DNA of 64,000 nt from Oricola cellulosilytica. Lineage in GTDB: Bacteria > Pseudomonadota > Alphaproteobacteria > Rhizobiales > Rhizobiaceae. Numbering within the stretch: position 1 is the first letter of the stretch; each line of letters starts with the position of its first letter. The DNA lies in contig NZ_JAINFK010000001.1 of assembly GCF_019966575.1 (NCBI RefSeq), positions 819,626 to 883,625 on the forward strand, read 5' to 3'. This document shows, one piece after another, positions 1 to 9,199 of the stretch. The notes under the pieces were generated by a model. The model was not told the origin of the DNA, ran no database searches, and saw nothing but the letters and a program-made list of their open reading frames with translations. The position numbers and the translations under genes were made by a program.

Positions 1-660
1 AATGCCTTCGACCATATGGTCAAGCGTGCCCACTCCCCCCGAGGCGATTACCGGCACACGCACTGCGTCGGCGACCGCGCGAGTGAGCGGGATGTTGTAG
101 CCGATCTTTGTGCCGTCGCGGTCCATGGAGGTGAGCAGTATCTCTCCCGCCCCAAGACCGACCACCTTTCGAGCGAAGTCGACCGCGTCGATCCCGGTCG
201 GCACGCGCCCGCCATGGGTGAAGATCTCCCAGTGCGGTTCGCCGTCGCCTTCGTCGACTGTCTTCGCATCGATCGCGACGACGATGCACTGGTTTCCGAA
301 CTTGTCGGCCGCTTCGGCAACCAGTTCCGGTCTTTGAACCGCCGCCGTGTTGATGGATACCTTGTCCGCACCGGCCAGCAGCAGCTTGCGCACATCTTCC
401 ACCGCGCGCACGCCGCCGCCAACGGTAAGCGGCATGAAGCACTGCTCAGCGGTGCGCGCAACGACGTCGTAAATCGTGTCGCGGTTGTCGGAGGAGGCAG
501 TGATGTCGAGAAAGCACAACTCGTCCGCGCCCGCCGCATCATAGGCCTTCGCCGCCTCGACCGGATCGCCGGCATCGACCAGATCAACGAAGTTGACGCC
601 TTTGACGACGCGGCCGTCCTTGACGTCGAGACAGGGAATGACGCGGGCCTTCAATGTCAT
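1..660 (-). CDS. hisF: Imidazole glycerol phosphate synthase, cyclase subunit HisF (3' end cut by window)
   Basis: HisF is the (beta/alpha)8-barrel cyclase that uses ammonia from HisH to turn PRFAR into imidazole glycerol phosphate and AICAR in histidine synthesis. The start reads [21 protein letters not shown], with the N-terminal Asp of the CLDVKDGR motif that is catalytic in this family. 220 codons are present of about 255 to 260 expected, so the C-terminus lies off the left edge. The ATG overlaps the stop of the small membrane protein upstream (ATGA), which supports this start and implies translational coupling. Identification is secure. Confidence 0.96.
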   Translation of the reverse strand, partial: MTLKARVIPCLDVKDGRVVKGVNFVDLVDAGDPVEAAKAYDAAGADELCFLDITASSDNRDTIYDVVARTAEQCFMPLTVGGGVRAVEDVRKLLLAGADKVSINTAAVQRPELVAEAADKFGNQCIVVAIDAKTVDEGDGEPHWEIFTHGGRVPTGIDAVDFARKVVGLGAGEILLTSMDRDGTKIGYNIPLTRAVADAVRVPVIASGGVGTLDHMVEGI

Positions 661-977
661 GACGGTTTCTTTCCGCTCACGCGGCGCGGACTGGTTCTAG
701 CAAACACGATCGCCCAGACGATCAGAAGGCAGACACCGATGGGTACTGTCGCCAGCATGGCCCAGCCGGCGAGCGCAGCGACGTTAAGCATCGGCGCGAT
801 GTCGGCCCCGGCAACAACGCACGGCAAGACCCTGTCGACCGCCTCGCATCCAACCAGCCAGCTAAGGCCGATCGCCAACAAAAACGCAATCAGTGGCGCG
901 GACATGAATAGGAATATTGCCGCTAGGGCGGTGCCCGATCGCATCGGGCCCGTGCCTTTGCGGGCGTTTTCATTCAT
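657..977 (-). CDS. Small two-helix membrane protein inside the his operon
   Basis: A 106-residue protein with two clear hydrophobic stretches (about residues 16-40 and 66-92) joined by a short loop containing two cysteines, and a basic C-terminal tail (RRVSGKKPS). It overlaps hisA at its 5' end and hisF at its 3' end (ATGA), so it is co-transcribed and probably translationally coupled. I do not recognise a family. The membrane segments and position are seen in the sequence. No histidine-pathway role can be inferred. Confidence 0.75.
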   Translation of the reverse strand: MNENARKGTGPMRSGTALAAIFLFMSAPLIAFLLAIGLSWLVGCEAVDRVLPCVVAGADIAPMLNVAALAGWAMLATVPIGVCLLIVWAIVFARTSPRRVSGKKPS

Positions 978-1713
978 CGATCTGCTCCGCTCTCAGCACC
1001 GCCAGCGCCTCTGCAGGATCGATCCGGCCGTCATACAGCGCCCGGCCGGAGATCGCGCCTTCCAGCTTGGTGGCATCCGGCATCGTCATGCGGACGACGT
1101 CGGCGATGGAGGCAAGGCCCCCCGAGGCGATCACGGGGATCGACACCGCGTCGGCGAGGTCCAGCGTCGCGCCCCAGTTTATACCGGTCAGAATTCCATC
1201 CCGGTCGATATCGGTGTAAACGATCGCGGCGACGCCCGCGCCCTCAAATTTCCTCGCCAGTTCGGTGACGCCAAGTTCGGACTCCTCCGCCCAGCCCTCG
1301 ACGGCAACCTTACCGCCTTTCGCGTCGATGCCGACGGCGACCTTTCCGGGAAAGCGCCTGCATGCCTCCATAACCAGTTCGGGATCGCGCACCGCGACCG
1401 TGCCGAGAATGACCCGCGCGAGACCCTTTTCGAGCCAGTTTTCGATATGGGCGAGCGTGCGGATGCCGCCGCCCAACTGCACGGGATTCTTCGTCGCCCC
1501 CAAAATCGCCTCGACGGCATCGCCATTGACCGACTGGCCCTCGAAGGCGCCGTTAAGATCGACCACATGCAGCCATTCGAAGCCCTGTTCCTCGAAGGCC
1601 CTGGCCTGGGCGGCGGGATCGGCGTTGTAGACCGTCGCCTGATCCATGTCGCCCTTAACGAGGCGCACGCACTGGCCGTCCTTCAGGTCGATGGCGGGAA
1701 ACAGGATCTTCAT
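970..1713 (-). CDS. hisA: ProFAR isomerase HisA
   Basis: HisA isomerises ProFAR to PRFAR, the step before HisHF. The 247-residue protein starts [18 protein letters not shown], with the catalytic Asp of AIDLKDG at residue 8, and contains the phosphate-binding GGGIRT loop and the second-half IASGG motif of the half-barrel repeat, at normal family length. The ATG at 1713 overlaps the hisH stop (ATGA). A second in-frame ATG at 1722 would add three residues (MVA) and is less likely. Confidence 0.96.
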   Translation of the reverse strand: MKILFPAIDLKDGQCVRLVKGDMDQATVYNADPAAQARAFEEQGFEWLHVVDLNGAFEGQSVNGDAVEAILGATKNPVQLGGGIRTLAHIENWLEKGLARVILGTVAVRDPELVMEACRRFPGKVAVGIDAKGGKVAVEGWAEESELGVTELARKFEGAGVAAIVYTDIDRDGILTGINWGATLDLADAVSIPVIASGGLASIADVVRMTMPDATKLEGAISGRALYDGRIDPAEALAVLRAEQIDE

Positions 1714-2360
1714 GGCGACCATTTCAGGAAGTTGGCGATCAGGGCCAGTCCGAGGGCTTGGCTCTTCTCGGGGTGGAACTGGGTGCCGAACATGTTGCCT
1801 CGCGCGACCGCCGCGGTGACCGGCCCGCCATACTCCGTGCGGGCGACCACGTCGTCTTCTTCCGCTGCCGCCAGATGATAGGAATGGACGAAATATGCAT
1901 GCAGCCCGTCCGGTCCTGTCGGTATGTCGTCGAACAGAGGATGGTCTCGCACAAGATCGAGCGTATTCCAGCCGATCTGCGGAATTTTTAGCGCGGGATC
2001 GTCCGGCGTCATTTCGATGGCATCGCCCGGAATCCAGCCAAGCCCCCGGGTGACGGTCTTTTCGAGTCCCCGCGACGACATAAGCTGCATGCCGACGCAA
2101 ATGCCGAAAAACGGGCGTCCGTTCGATATGACGGCCTCGTTCAGCGCATCGACCATGCCAGGCACCGCATCGAGCCCCGATCGGCAATCGGCATAGGCGC
2201 CGACGCCGGGAAGCACGATGCGATCGGCGGACGCCACACGCTGCGCATCGGATGTCAGTTCGACCTCGGCGCTGCTTCCGCCCTCGCGCGCTGCGCGCTC
2301 GAAGGACTTCAGCGCCGAACGAAGATTGCCCGAGCCGTAATCAATGATCGCGACACGCAT
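1710..2360 (-). CDS. hisH: Imidazole glycerol phosphate synthase, glutamine amidotransferase subunit HisH
   Basis: HisH releases ammonia from glutamine and channels it to HisF. The 216-residue class I amidotransferase has the nucleophile Cys in FGICVGMQL and the His-Glu pair in FHPEKSQ, plus the N-terminal IDYGSGN motif and the LPGVGAY loop. It lies between the DUF2628-like membrane gene (3-base gap) and hisA (ATGA overlap). Confidence 0.97.
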   Translation of the reverse strand: MRVAIIDYGSGNLRSALKSFERAAREGGSSAEVELTSDAQRVASADRIVLPGVGAYADCRSGLDAVPGMVDALNEAVISNGRPFFGICVGMQLMSSRGLEKTVTRGLGWIPGDAIEMTPDDPALKIPQIGWNTLDLVRDHPLFDDIPTGPDGLHAYFVHSYHLAAAEEDDVVARTEYGGPVTAAVARGNMFGTQFHPEKSQALGLALIANFLKWSP

Positions 2361-2363
2361 GGC

Positions 2364-2831
2364 CTAGGACCCCGTATCGCCGGAAAAGCCGAACATCACG
2401 TCGCTGTCGTCGACGGGCCGGGTAACATTGGCCACCGCCGGCACGGCAATAAGCGCGTTCGCCTTCGGTCGACGGCGCGCGAACCACCTCATTTCCGCTT
2501 CGCTCAGATCGGGTGCCTGGACGGCGCCGGCATCGCGATACCCCTCGCGCCGATACCTTCCCATGCGCATCGCCGGACCTTCAAGGGCGACGAAGACGCC
2601 GACCACCAGCCCAGCCAAAACGAGAGCGAGATCGCTCTTCAGAATCTCTCCGGCAAGTGCGAGTGCCACCGTCACCAAGAGTAGGCCTAGCGCGGCGAAC
2701 CACAGGCGGTGCCACAAGAGCCAGAACAGTGGAAAGATGACCGCAAGAACTGCAAGGTCGTCGCGGATCATCACCGTATCGACCGTCCCGCCCGCCGGGC
2801 GCTGACGCTCCATGATCACGAAATTCGCCAT
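2364..2831 (-). CDS. DUF2628-like membrane protein
   Basis: A 155-residue protein with hydrophobic segments at about residues 25-45, 47-62 and 66-86, then a cytosolic region rich in Arg (MRMGRYRREGYRDAG) and an acidic tail. The Arg/Gly/Tyr stretch after the membrane block resembles DUF2628 proteins, which I recall between hisB and hisH in rhizobia. It is 9 bases after hisB and 3 bases before hisH, so it belongs to the his operon. Function is unknown. The family assignment is from pattern memory. Confidence 0.75.
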   Translation of the reverse strand: MANFVIMERQRPAGGTVDTVMIRDDLAVLAVIFPLFWLLWHRLWFAALGLLLVTVALALAGEILKSDLALVLAGLVVGVFVALEGPAMRMGRYRREGYRDAGAVQAPDLSEAEMRWFARRRPKANALIAVPAVANVTRPVDDSDVMFGFSGDTGS

Positions 2832-2840
2832 GTGTCCCGC

Positions 2841-3434
2841 CTAAAGAAAACCCTTGGTCGACGGTATTGCATCCCGCTGTCGGCCGTCGATCTGCGAGGC
2901 CATGCGCAGCACCCTCGCCACTGCCTTGAAACAGGTCTCGGCTATATGGTGGCTGTTTGCGGCGTAGAAATTCTCGACATGCAGCGTCACACCCGCGTGT
3001 TGGGCAAACGCCTGAAAGAACTCGCGAACGAGTTCGGTATCGAATGTGCCAATCTTCGCTGACGGAAAATTCACCTTCCATACCAGAAAGGGCCGGCCGG
3101 AAATATCGATCGCCGCGCGGGTCAGGCTTTCGTCCATTGCCAGATCGAGACTGGCGTAACGGGTCACCCCGCGCCGGTCTGCAAGCGCCTCGGACACGGC
3201 CTTGCCAAGCACGATGCCGGTATCTTCCACTGTATGGTGGTCGTCGATGTGGAGATCGCCGTCCGCCTTGACCGTCATGTCGATCAGCGAATGGCGCGAC
3301 AGCTGCTCCAGCATGTGGTCGAAAAAGCCGATGCCGGTGTTCATTTCATTCATGCCGGTCCCGTCAAGATCGACACTTGCGGTGATCCGCGTCTCGTTGG
3401 TCTTGCGGGTGATTTCCGCGGTTCGCGCTGCCAT
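2841..3434 (-). CDS. hisB: Imidazoleglycerol-phosphate dehydratase HisB
   Basis: HisB is the manganese-dependent dehydratase making imidazole acetol phosphate. The 197-residue protein has the metal-binding motifs [23 protein letters not shown] and the C-terminal [12 protein letters not shown]. It is the monofunctional form, without the histidinol-phosphatase domain found in enterobacteria. The reading frame continues upstream, but [12 protein letters not shown] at 3434 matches the family N-terminus. It is the first his gene in this run and is divergent from hslV across about 180 bases that must hold both promoters. Confidence 0.96.
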   Translation of the reverse strand: MAARTAEITRKTNETRITASVDLDGTGMNEMNTGIGFFDHMLEQLSRHSLIDMTVKADGDLHIDDHHTVEDTGIVLGKAVSEALADRRGVTRYASLDLAMDESLTRAAIDISGRPFLVWKVNFPSAKIGTFDTELVREFFQAFAQHAGVTLHVENFYAANSHHIAETCFKAVARVLRMASQIDGRQRDAIPSTKGFL

Positions 3435-3612
3435 TGACGGTCGCCCTCTTGTTGCTCGCCGGGGCGGCGACTTGGCCTCATAACAAGGGTTTAGCGACAT
3501 TACCAGTGCGAAGGGAGCCGGTTTGCATTCGCGTCTCCTCCGCTTACATAGCGGGAAACCCGAGCGCGGCCCGGCGGGCGGAACGAAGCCTCCCGCGCGG
3601 CTGAAAGGATCA

Positions 3613-4176
3613 ATGATGAGCGAACACAATCCCTATGGAACCATGCACGCCACCACCATCGTCACCGTCCGCAAGGGAGGCAAGGTGATCATTGCTGGCG
3701 ACGGCCAGGTCAGCCTCGGACAGACGGTGATCAAGGGCAACGCCCGCAAGGTGCGCAGGATCGGCAAGGACAGCGAAGTGCTTGCGGGGTTCGCGGGCGC
3801 CACCGCCGACGCCTTCTCGCTCCTCGATCGGCTTGAAAAAAAGCTCGAACAGTATCCGGGCCAGCTCATGCGTGCAGCTGTCGAACTGGCGAAAGACTGG
3901 CGAACCGACAAATATCTGCGCAATCTCGAGGCAATGATGCTCGTTGCCGATAAGTCGGTCTCGCTGTGCATCACGGGTAATGGCGACGTGCTGGAACCGG
4001 AACACGGGGTCATGGCGATCGGATCGGGTGGCAATTATGCGCTGGCCGCGGCGCGGGCGCTTGTCGACAGTGACATGGACGCGGAGGCAATCGCACGCCG
4101 CGCGATGGAAATCGCTGCCGACATCTGCGTCTACACCAATGGAAACACCGTTGTCGAAAGCATGGATGCGGAATAA
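3613..4176 (+). CDS. hslV: ATP-dependent protease, proteolytic subunit HslV
   Basis: HslV is the threonine-protease core of the HslVU (ClpQY) heat-shock protease. The mature N-terminus would be [12 protein letters not shown], with the nucleophilic Thr exposed after removal of the leader [13 protein letters not shown], and the [11 protein letters not shown] segment follows. At 187 residues it is normal for rhizobia. Two adjacent ATGs (3613, 3616) follow an AAAGGA ribosome site at 3604-3609. The longer reading frame back to 3523 is not needed. An acetyltransferase gene overlaps its last codons and hslU follows later. No confident RpoH promoter was found in 3435-3612. Confidence 0.96.
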   Translation: MMSEHNPYGTMHATTIVTVRKGGKVIIAGDGQVSLGQTVIKGNARKVRRIGKDSEVLAGFAGATADAFSLLDRLEKKLEQYPGQLMRAAVELAKDWRTDKYLRNLEAMMLVADKSVSLCITGNGDVLEPEHGVMAIGSGGNYALAAARALVDSDMDAEAIARRAMEIAADICVYTNGNTVVESMDAE

Positions 4177-4708
4177 GGCAGAGATCTCCTTCGTGCCGGT
4201 GCGACCGGACGATTATCCGCTCTTAGAGCGCTGGATGAGGAGGCCGCACTGGCGCCAGTGGTGGGGCGAGCCTGCGGTCGAATTAGGCTATATCCGCGCC
4301 ATGGTCGGGGGCCGCGACAGCACCAAGCCCTTCATCTTTCGTGTCGGGGGCAGAGCCCTTGGCTATATCCAGTACTGGTCTGTCGGCGACGCGATCCGAG
4401 ACGCCCATGACAACGATGCACCATGGCTGTCCGACCTTCCATCCGACGCGATCGGGGTCGATCTGTCGATCGGCGTGGAGAGCGAGCTTTCCAAGGGGAT
4501 TGGCTCTGCGGTACTGTCCGCATTTCTCCGGAAACTGGCCCGGGAAGGTTACCGGTGCATCGTCATCGATCCGGACGAGACCAACCATCGTGCCATACGC
4601 GCCTATGAAAAGGCCGGCTTCGTAGCCTTTGGCCGCCATGTCGGCAATGACGGGGTCGCGCTGCTAATGCGGCTACCACCTGATCGCAAAGCAGAACTTG
4701 CCCGATGA
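4166..4708 (+). CDS. GNAT acetyltransferase, AAC(6')-like, within the hslVU cluster
   Basis: A 180-residue GNAT protein starting [20 protein letters not shown]. Features include [11 protein letters not shown] near residue 25, the acceptor-side GYIQYW strand, the acetyl-CoA loop [11 protein letters not shown] (about residue 110), and the C-terminal [13 protein letters not shown] typical of the aminoglycoside 6'-acetyltransferase/RimJ branch. It overlaps the hslV 3' end by 11 bases and the next gene by 4 (ATGA). The natural acceptor is unknown. Location within hslVU argues for a housekeeping rather than a resistance role. Confidence 0.88.
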   Translation: MRNKAEISFVPVRPDDYPLLERWMRRPHWRQWWGEPAVELGYIRAMVGGRDSTKPFIFRVGGRALGYIQYWSVGDAIRDAHDNDAPWLSDLPSDAIGVDLSIGVESELSKGIGSAVLSAFLRKLAREGYRCIVIDPDETNHRAIRAYEKAGFVAFGRHVGNDGVALLMRLPPDRKAELAR

Positions 4709-5859
4709 TCTCAGCCGAGAAACTCGAGCAGGCGGTAAGGCGCGGGATCATTTCCGTCGACCAGCGTGACGAACTGCTCGCGTTGGACGACGACCCGGAT
4801 ACCGGAGTGATCGAGGCTGCGAGGCCAGCCACCGACGAACCACTGCGCCTTGTTGGCGGCGGCAACGATCTTTTCGTGACGGTAGGCGTCGTCCTGCTGT
4901 TTGCGGGACTGCTTTTCGTTCTCCGGTCCACGATCGGAACCAGTACGCCGGTCATCGCAGGAATGCTTGGCATCCTTGTCTGGCTCGTCGCCGAATTTGT
5001 AACGCGACAGCGCCGCATGCGCCTCTCCAGCACACTCCTCGGGCTGGGATTTCTGGGTGCCGCAGCCAAACTCGTCTCCGTCTATCTGGAAGGTCGGATC
5101 GATCCGGACAGCCTACGGAACCCACTGCAATACGCCGCGCTGCGCCCGCAGGCGGGGATATGGTCCGCCATATTCTTCGGAGTAATCGCCGCTGCGGCAG
5201 TCATCTACTTCCTGCGGTTTCGTGTGCCGATCATGGCCGCAATCCTGGCATTATGCCTGACCGGCTTCGCCTTCGTCTCCACGACCCTGTTCTTCTATGA
5301 CAGCGTGACTAGCGGTACCGTTTTGCTGCCGACGCCCGACCAGATACCGGACGTCATCGCTCGGGCGCTTTACGTACCGCTCGCTTGCGGTGTGATTATC
5401 TTTGTAACCGGTGTCGCATTCGACCTGCACGACCGCGAGCGCCATACCGTCTGGTCCGATTGCGCTTTCTGGCTGCATGTGATCTCGGCGCCATTGCTGG
5501 TACATCCGCTGTTCATTCTCGCGACTGGCCAGGAAGTGGTCTTCGGCGAGATCGAACCCGGCATGATCGCCTCGATCATGCTGGGGATGCTGTTCGGCGG
5601 CTTCGTTTATGTCGCACTGGCAATCGACCGGCGCTCGCTGCTGGTACCGACATTCGCCTATTTCGGCTCGCTCGGGATCTATTATCTGATCGACGGCGCG
5701 GCAAACACAACGGACATCCCGCCCTTCGCGCTTATCCTGCTTGTGATCGGTGGCCTAATTATCCTGTTCGGGGCTGGCTGGCAGAATATGCGCCGCTTGA
5801 TTGTCGGATCGACGCTTCCCACATCGGTGCTATCCAAACTTCCTCCCATCAAAGTGTGA
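4705..5859 (+). CDS. Polytopic membrane protein (DUF2157-like) between hslV and hslU
   Basis: A 384-residue protein with a soluble N-terminus of about 50 residues ([27 protein letters not shown]), followed by roughly ten hydrophobic helices. The N-terminal helical segment followed by many membrane helices is the layout of DUF2157 proteins, but I assign this only loosely. It starts inside the acetyltransferase stop (ATGA overlap) and ends 7 bases before hslU, so it should be in the same transcript. Function unknown. Confidence 0.8.
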   Translation: MISAEKLEQAVRRGIISVDQRDELLALDDDPDTGVIEAARPATDEPLRLVGGGNDLFVTVGVVLLFAGLLFVLRSTIGTSTPVIAGMLGILVWLVAEFVTRQRRMRLSSTLLGLGFLGAAAKLVSVYLEGRIDPDSLRNPLQYAALRPQAGIWSAIFFGVIAAAAVIYFLRFRVPIMAAILALCLTGFAFVSTTLFFYDSVTSGTVLLPTPDQIPDVIARALYVPLACGVIIFVTGVAFDLHDRERHTVWSDCAFWLHVISAPLLVHPLFILATGQEVVFGEIEPGMIASIMLGMLFGGFVYVALAIDRRSLLVPTFAYFGSLGIYYLIDGAANTTDIPPFALILLVIGGLIILFGAGWQNMRRLIVGSTLPTSVLSKLPPIKV

Positions 5860-5866
5860 TTGTTTC

Positions 5867-7180
5867 ATGTCTGATTTTTCACCGCGCGAAACCGTATCGG
5901 AACTCGACCGCTACATTATCGGTCAGAAGGACGCAAAACGCGCCGTCGCCATCGCACTGCGCAATCGCTGGCGCCGTCAGCGCCTGGAGGGGGCGATGCG
6001 CGACGAGGTGATGCCAAAAAACATCCTGATGATCGGACCGACGGGTGTGGGAAAAACTGAGATTTCCCGCCGACTCGCGAAGCTTGCGGGCGCTCCCTTC
6101 GTGAAGGTCGAAGCGACCAAATTCACGGAAGTCGGCTATGTCGGGCGCGACGTCGAGCAAATCATTCGCGATCTGGTCGAAGCCGGAATTGCGCTGGTGC
6201 GCGAGCGCAAGCGCGAGGAGGTGAAGGCCAAGGCACATGTGAATGCGGAGCAGCGCGTACTGGAAGCCTTGATCGGTTCGACAGCAAGCCCGGCGACGCG
6301 AGACAGTTTCCGCAAGAAGCTGCGCGACGGGCTACTCGACGACAAGGAGATAGAGATCGAGGTTGCCGACACTGGCTCGGGCGGAATGCCAGGGTTCGAG
6401 ATTCCAGGGATGCCCGGTGCCAACATTGGCATGATCAATCTCAACGACATGCTCGGTAAGGCTCTGGGTGGCGGCAAGTCGAAAAAGGTGAAGACCACGG
6501 TCAAAGAATCCTACGACATTCTGCTCAACGACGAATCCGACAAGTTGCTCGATCAGGAACAGGTTGTGCAGGAGGCGATGCGCTCGGCCGAGAATGATGG
6601 GATCGTCTTCCTAGACGAGATCGACAAGATCGCCGCCAGCGAGGGCCGTTTCGGCGCCGGCGTCAGCCGCGAAGGCGTGCAGCGCGACCTGCTGCCTCTG
6701 GTGGAAGGCACGACGGTCGCGACCAAGTACGGCCCGGTCAAGACCGACCACATACTGTTCATCGCGTCCGGCGCCTTCCACGTTTCCAAGCCCTCAGACC
6801 TGTTGCCCGAGCTGCAGGGCCGGTTGCCGATCCGTGTCGAATTGCGAGCGCTGGAGCGCGAGGATTTCAAACGTATCCTCACCGAAACCGAAGCTAGCCT
6901 AATCAAGCAGTACATCGCGCTGATGCAGACAGAGGACGTCACTGTGACCTTTACCGACGACGCTATCGACGCGCTGGCCGATATTGCGGTGGATCTCAAT
7001 TCGACTGTCGAGAATATCGGTGCGCGGCGTCTGCAAACGGTGATGGAGCGCGTGCTTGACGAGATTTCGTTCACCGCCCCCGACCAGGGAGGCGAGGAAT
7101 TTATTATCGACGGCGACTATGTGCGCAAACAAATCGGCGACCTCGCACGGAACGCGGACCTGTCCCGATACGTTCTGTGA
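5867..7180 (+). CDS. hslU: ATP-dependent protease, ATPase subunit HslU
   Basis: HslU is the AAA+ hexameric unfoldase that feeds HslV. The 437-residue protein has the N-terminal [16 protein letters not shown], Walker [10 protein letters not shown] (about residue 60), the pore loop GYVGRDVE, the inserted I-domain (about residues 105-230), Walker [12 protein letters not shown], and a C-terminus ending DLSRYVL, the tail that docks into HslV. The ATG at 5867 is preferred over the longer frame from 5801, since MSDFSPRE matches the family and follows the previous stop. Confidence 0.97.
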   Translation: MSDFSPRETVSELDRYIIGQKDAKRAVAIALRNRWRRQRLEGAMRDEVMPKNILMIGPTGVGKTEISRRLAKLAGAPFVKVEATKFTEVGYVGRDVEQIIRDLVEAGIALVRERKREEVKAKAHVNAEQRVLEALIGSTASPATRDSFRKKLRDGLLDDKEIEIEVADTGSGGMPGFEIPGMPGANIGMINLNDMLGKALGGGKSKKVKTTVKESYDILLNDESDKLLDQEQVVQEAMRSAENDGIVFLDEIDKIAASEGRFGAGVSREGVQRDLLPLVEGTTVATKYGPVKTDHILFIASGAFHVSKPSDLLPELQGRLPIRVELRALEREDFKRILTETEASLIKQYIALMQTEDVTVTFTDDAIDALADIAVDLNSTVENIGARRLQTVMERVLDEISFTAPDQGGEEFIIDGDYVRKQIGDLARNADLSRYVL

Positions 7181-7283
7181 CCGAAAGGCCATAGTCGAGA
7201 TTTCCTTGCGGTGCGCACTCGACAGGCCTGCGGGCTTTTCCTAATGCGTTCGCGGGGCTTTCTTGCAGAGCAGAAACATTACG

Positions 7284-8246
7284 ATGCACCTATCCATCCC
7301 GCCGGGGATTTTCGCGGCCGCGGCGCTTTTGTTGGCCACGGCGAGCCCATCGCATGCCCTGACAGAAGTCGAGCCGGGGAACCGCAACGTCGAGCAGCCC
7401 GCCGTGCCGGGAGCCTCTAAGAACCGCACAAATGCGCTGAAAACCACGTTCGAGCTGAAATACAAAAAGATCGTCGCCCTTCTGCGCACAGAGCAGCGGC
7501 TCATAGACAAGATCAGGCGGACCGCCGAGACTTTCGATATCGATCCCATTCACATGATAGGGGCGATCGTCGGCGAACACACCTACAATGTTGATGCCTA
7601 CGACCGTGCACAAACCTACTACGTCAAGGCGGTTTCGTATCTGAGGGGTTCGATCAATTTCGGCTATGATGGGGAGGATGTCTCGGATTTCATCGCCAGG
7701 CCGCAATTCGAGACGTGCGCGGAATTCGAGGCCAGCCGCGACTTGTGGAGCTGCCGTGAAGCCGTTTGGAACGACGTTTTTCGCGGCAAGACGGTCGATG
7801 GCAAGGCGTTTCCGAACGATCGGTTCAGCGCGGTTTTCTTCCAGCCCTTCTATGCCGGTCAGACCTTCGGCATCGGGCAGCTCAACCCGCTGACCGCCCT
7901 GATGATGACGGAACGTGTGAACGAAGCGACCGGAGCGCGCGAACTGAACGCCGAGGATGGCAAAGAGGTTTACCGCGCCATCATGGATCCTGACGAGACG
8001 CTGCCCTATATCGCCGCAACGCTGGCCACGGCGATCGACGACTACCGCAATATCGCGGGATTCGACATATCGCGCAACCCGGGTCTGACCGCGACGCTCT
8101 ACAACACAGGCGATTCCCTGGGTCGAGCAAGGAATCTCGCCCGGCGGAACGGCGGCCGGGGCGGCTCGATCCTTCCTGAAGAAAACTATTACGGCTGGCT
8201 GATCAACGAGAAGGAAGACGAACTGCGCTCACTTCTCGGCGGATGA
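7284..8246 (+). CDS. DUF1402 family exported protein
   Basis: A 320-residue protein with a signal peptide (about residues 1-25, cleavage near SHA) and a lytic-transglycosylase-like body: IDPIHMIGAIVGEHTYN places a Glu where SLT-fold enzymes carry the catalytic acid, and FGIGQLNPLTALMM resembles the GLMQ motif. I recall DUF1402 proteins next to hslU in rhizobia. The ATG at 7284 was chosen over an upstream TTG at 7263 because it starts a clean signal peptide. It lies about 100 bases after hslU and its 3' end overlaps the opposing XRE gene by 18 bases. Enzymatic activity is an inference. Confidence 0.85.
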   Translation: MHLSIPPGIFAAAALLLATASPSHALTEVEPGNRNVEQPAVPGASKNRTNALKTTFELKYKKIVALLRTEQRLIDKIRRTAETFDIDPIHMIGAIVGEHTYNVDAYDRAQTYYVKAVSYLRGSINFGYDGEDVSDFIARPQFETCAEFEASRDLWSCREAVWNDVFRGKTVDGKAFPNDRFSAVFFQPFYAGQTFGIGQLNPLTALMMTERVNEATGARELNAEDGKEVYRAIMDPDETLPYIAATLATAIDDYRNIAGFDISRNPGLTATLYNTGDSLGRARNLARRNGGRGGSILPEENYYGWLINEKEDELRSLLGG

Positions 8247-8630
8247 TGGTCCGCGGACGGAGCGTGCCGTCTGGTCCGAGAGAGCCTGCAGGCGTCTGAT
8301 CAGGTGGTCCAGATCATCGCGGCCGAGATCGCCAATCGACACGGCGAGCAGATTGGCAAGTTCGGTGGCGCGCGGATCGAGTCCGGACGTGTCGATCACT
8401 ACCCTCGGGGAGGAGCGCAGCGCGAGACGCTGCAACTCATCCGCATCGTCCCAGATAACGTTCAGATAGGCGATGATGCGCTGCAGCAGTGCCCAAGACG
8501 GTAACCCGCGGTGGCCATGCTCGAGCGCCGACAGATAGGCCGCCGAAACGCCGACGGCCTTCGCCATTTCCTTCTGACTAATACCGCGCTCAGCCCGAAT
8601 TTGCCGCAAGCGCTTTCCAAATGGCGTCAC
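8229..8630 (-). CDS. XRE-family transcriptional regulator
   Basis: A 133-residue protein with an N-terminal helix-turn-helix (about residues 5-60): FGKRLRQIRAERGISQKEMA, then VSAAYLSALEHGHRGLPS. The C-terminal half is helical without a recognised ligand domain. It begins with GTG overlapping the stop of the Smr gene (GTGA), so it is the last gene of the TimA-like/MltA/Smr cluster. Its targets are unknown. The cluster itself is a natural guess but no operator was identified. Confidence 0.9.
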   Translation of the reverse strand: MTPFGKRLRQIRAERGISQKEMAKAVGVSAAYLSALEHGHRGLPSWALLQRIIAYLNVIWDDADELQRLALRSSPRVVIDTSGLDPRATELANLLAVSIGDLGRDDLDHLIRRLQALSDQTARSVRGPSSAEK

Positions 8631-9199
8631 CGCCTCACGCTCCCGTCCGCATTGGTGATCTTGCGCAGTCTGACATAGAGCGCCCCGTCGCCGCCATGGT
8701 GGCGGCCAGCGCCGGAATAACCGCTAACGAGATCGACAAAGCGAGGACTTTTCAGCCACAGCGGCACCACTCGCCTCAAGACGCCCTCGCTGCCAAAGGA
8801 CCGCCCCTTTCCGGTCACCACCAGCACATGCCGCAAACCCCGTGAGCGGCAATCGGCCAGAAACATGTAGAGGCGGTCGTGAGCCTGGTCCTGGGTCATG
8901 TGGTGAAGATCGATACGTGCGTCGATTGAGATCCTGCCTTTTGCGATCTTGCGGGTTGTCATACGGTCGATCTGCCGGTCGCGCCTTGGCGGGGGCTGGT
9001 GGCGGACGTTCCTAACAGGCGAGCGGATCGACGCCGTGTCATCGCGGGACACCGGGGCGGGTGCAATTATACTTGGCTCCACCTTCAGCAACTCGGCTGG
9101 CTTTATCGCCTCTGGCTTCAGCGGCGTCACTGTCCGGCTCACCTTCTGCCAAAGGATCGCTTCCTCCTCCCTTAACGGCCTATCGCGGCGCCTGGACAT
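8627..9199 (-). CDS. Smr/MutS2-type domain protein
   Basis: A 190-residue protein with a basic, disordered N-terminus (MSRRRDRPLREEEAILWQKV) and a C-terminal Smr domain from about residue 95. The domain shows the signature LHHMTQDQAHDRLYMFL and the VTGKG(R)S loop, ending in SGYSGAGRHHGGDGALYVRL. Smr domains bind nucleic acids and some are endonucleases. The N-terminal extension matches the alphaproteobacterial subfamily. It overlaps MltA (ATGA) and the XRE gene (GTGA). Confidence 0.92.
   Translation of the reverse strand: MSRRRDRPLREEEAILWQKVSRTVTPLKPEAIKPAELLKVEPSIIAPAPVSRDDTASIRSPVRNVRHQPPPRRDRQIDRMTTRKIAKGRISIDARIDLHHMTQDQAHDRLYMFLADCRSRGLRHVLVVTGKGRSFGSEGVLRRVVPLWLKSPRFVDLVSGYSGAGRHHGGDGALYVRLRKITNADGSVRR

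Noticed and set aside
16-1878. A 620-codon plus-strand open frame over the his genes
   Set aside because: It is antisense to hisF, the small membrane gene and hisA, which have clear family motifs; long antisense frames are common in GC-rich DNA.
3435-3612. A heat-shock (RpoH) promoter for hslV
   Set aside because: TTGCAT (3523) and TACATA (3545) with a 16-base gap can be picked out, but neither fits the RpoH consensus well enough to call.
4166-4708. An acquired aminoglycoside resistance gene
   Set aside because: The AAC(6')-like similarity is broad, and the overlap with hslV and the next gene points to a core gene with an unknown acceptor.
5874-5893. A parS-like TTTCAC...GAAAC arrangement at the hslU start
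   Set aside because: The two arms are separated by extra bases (CGCG), so the spacing does not match the 16-base palindrome.
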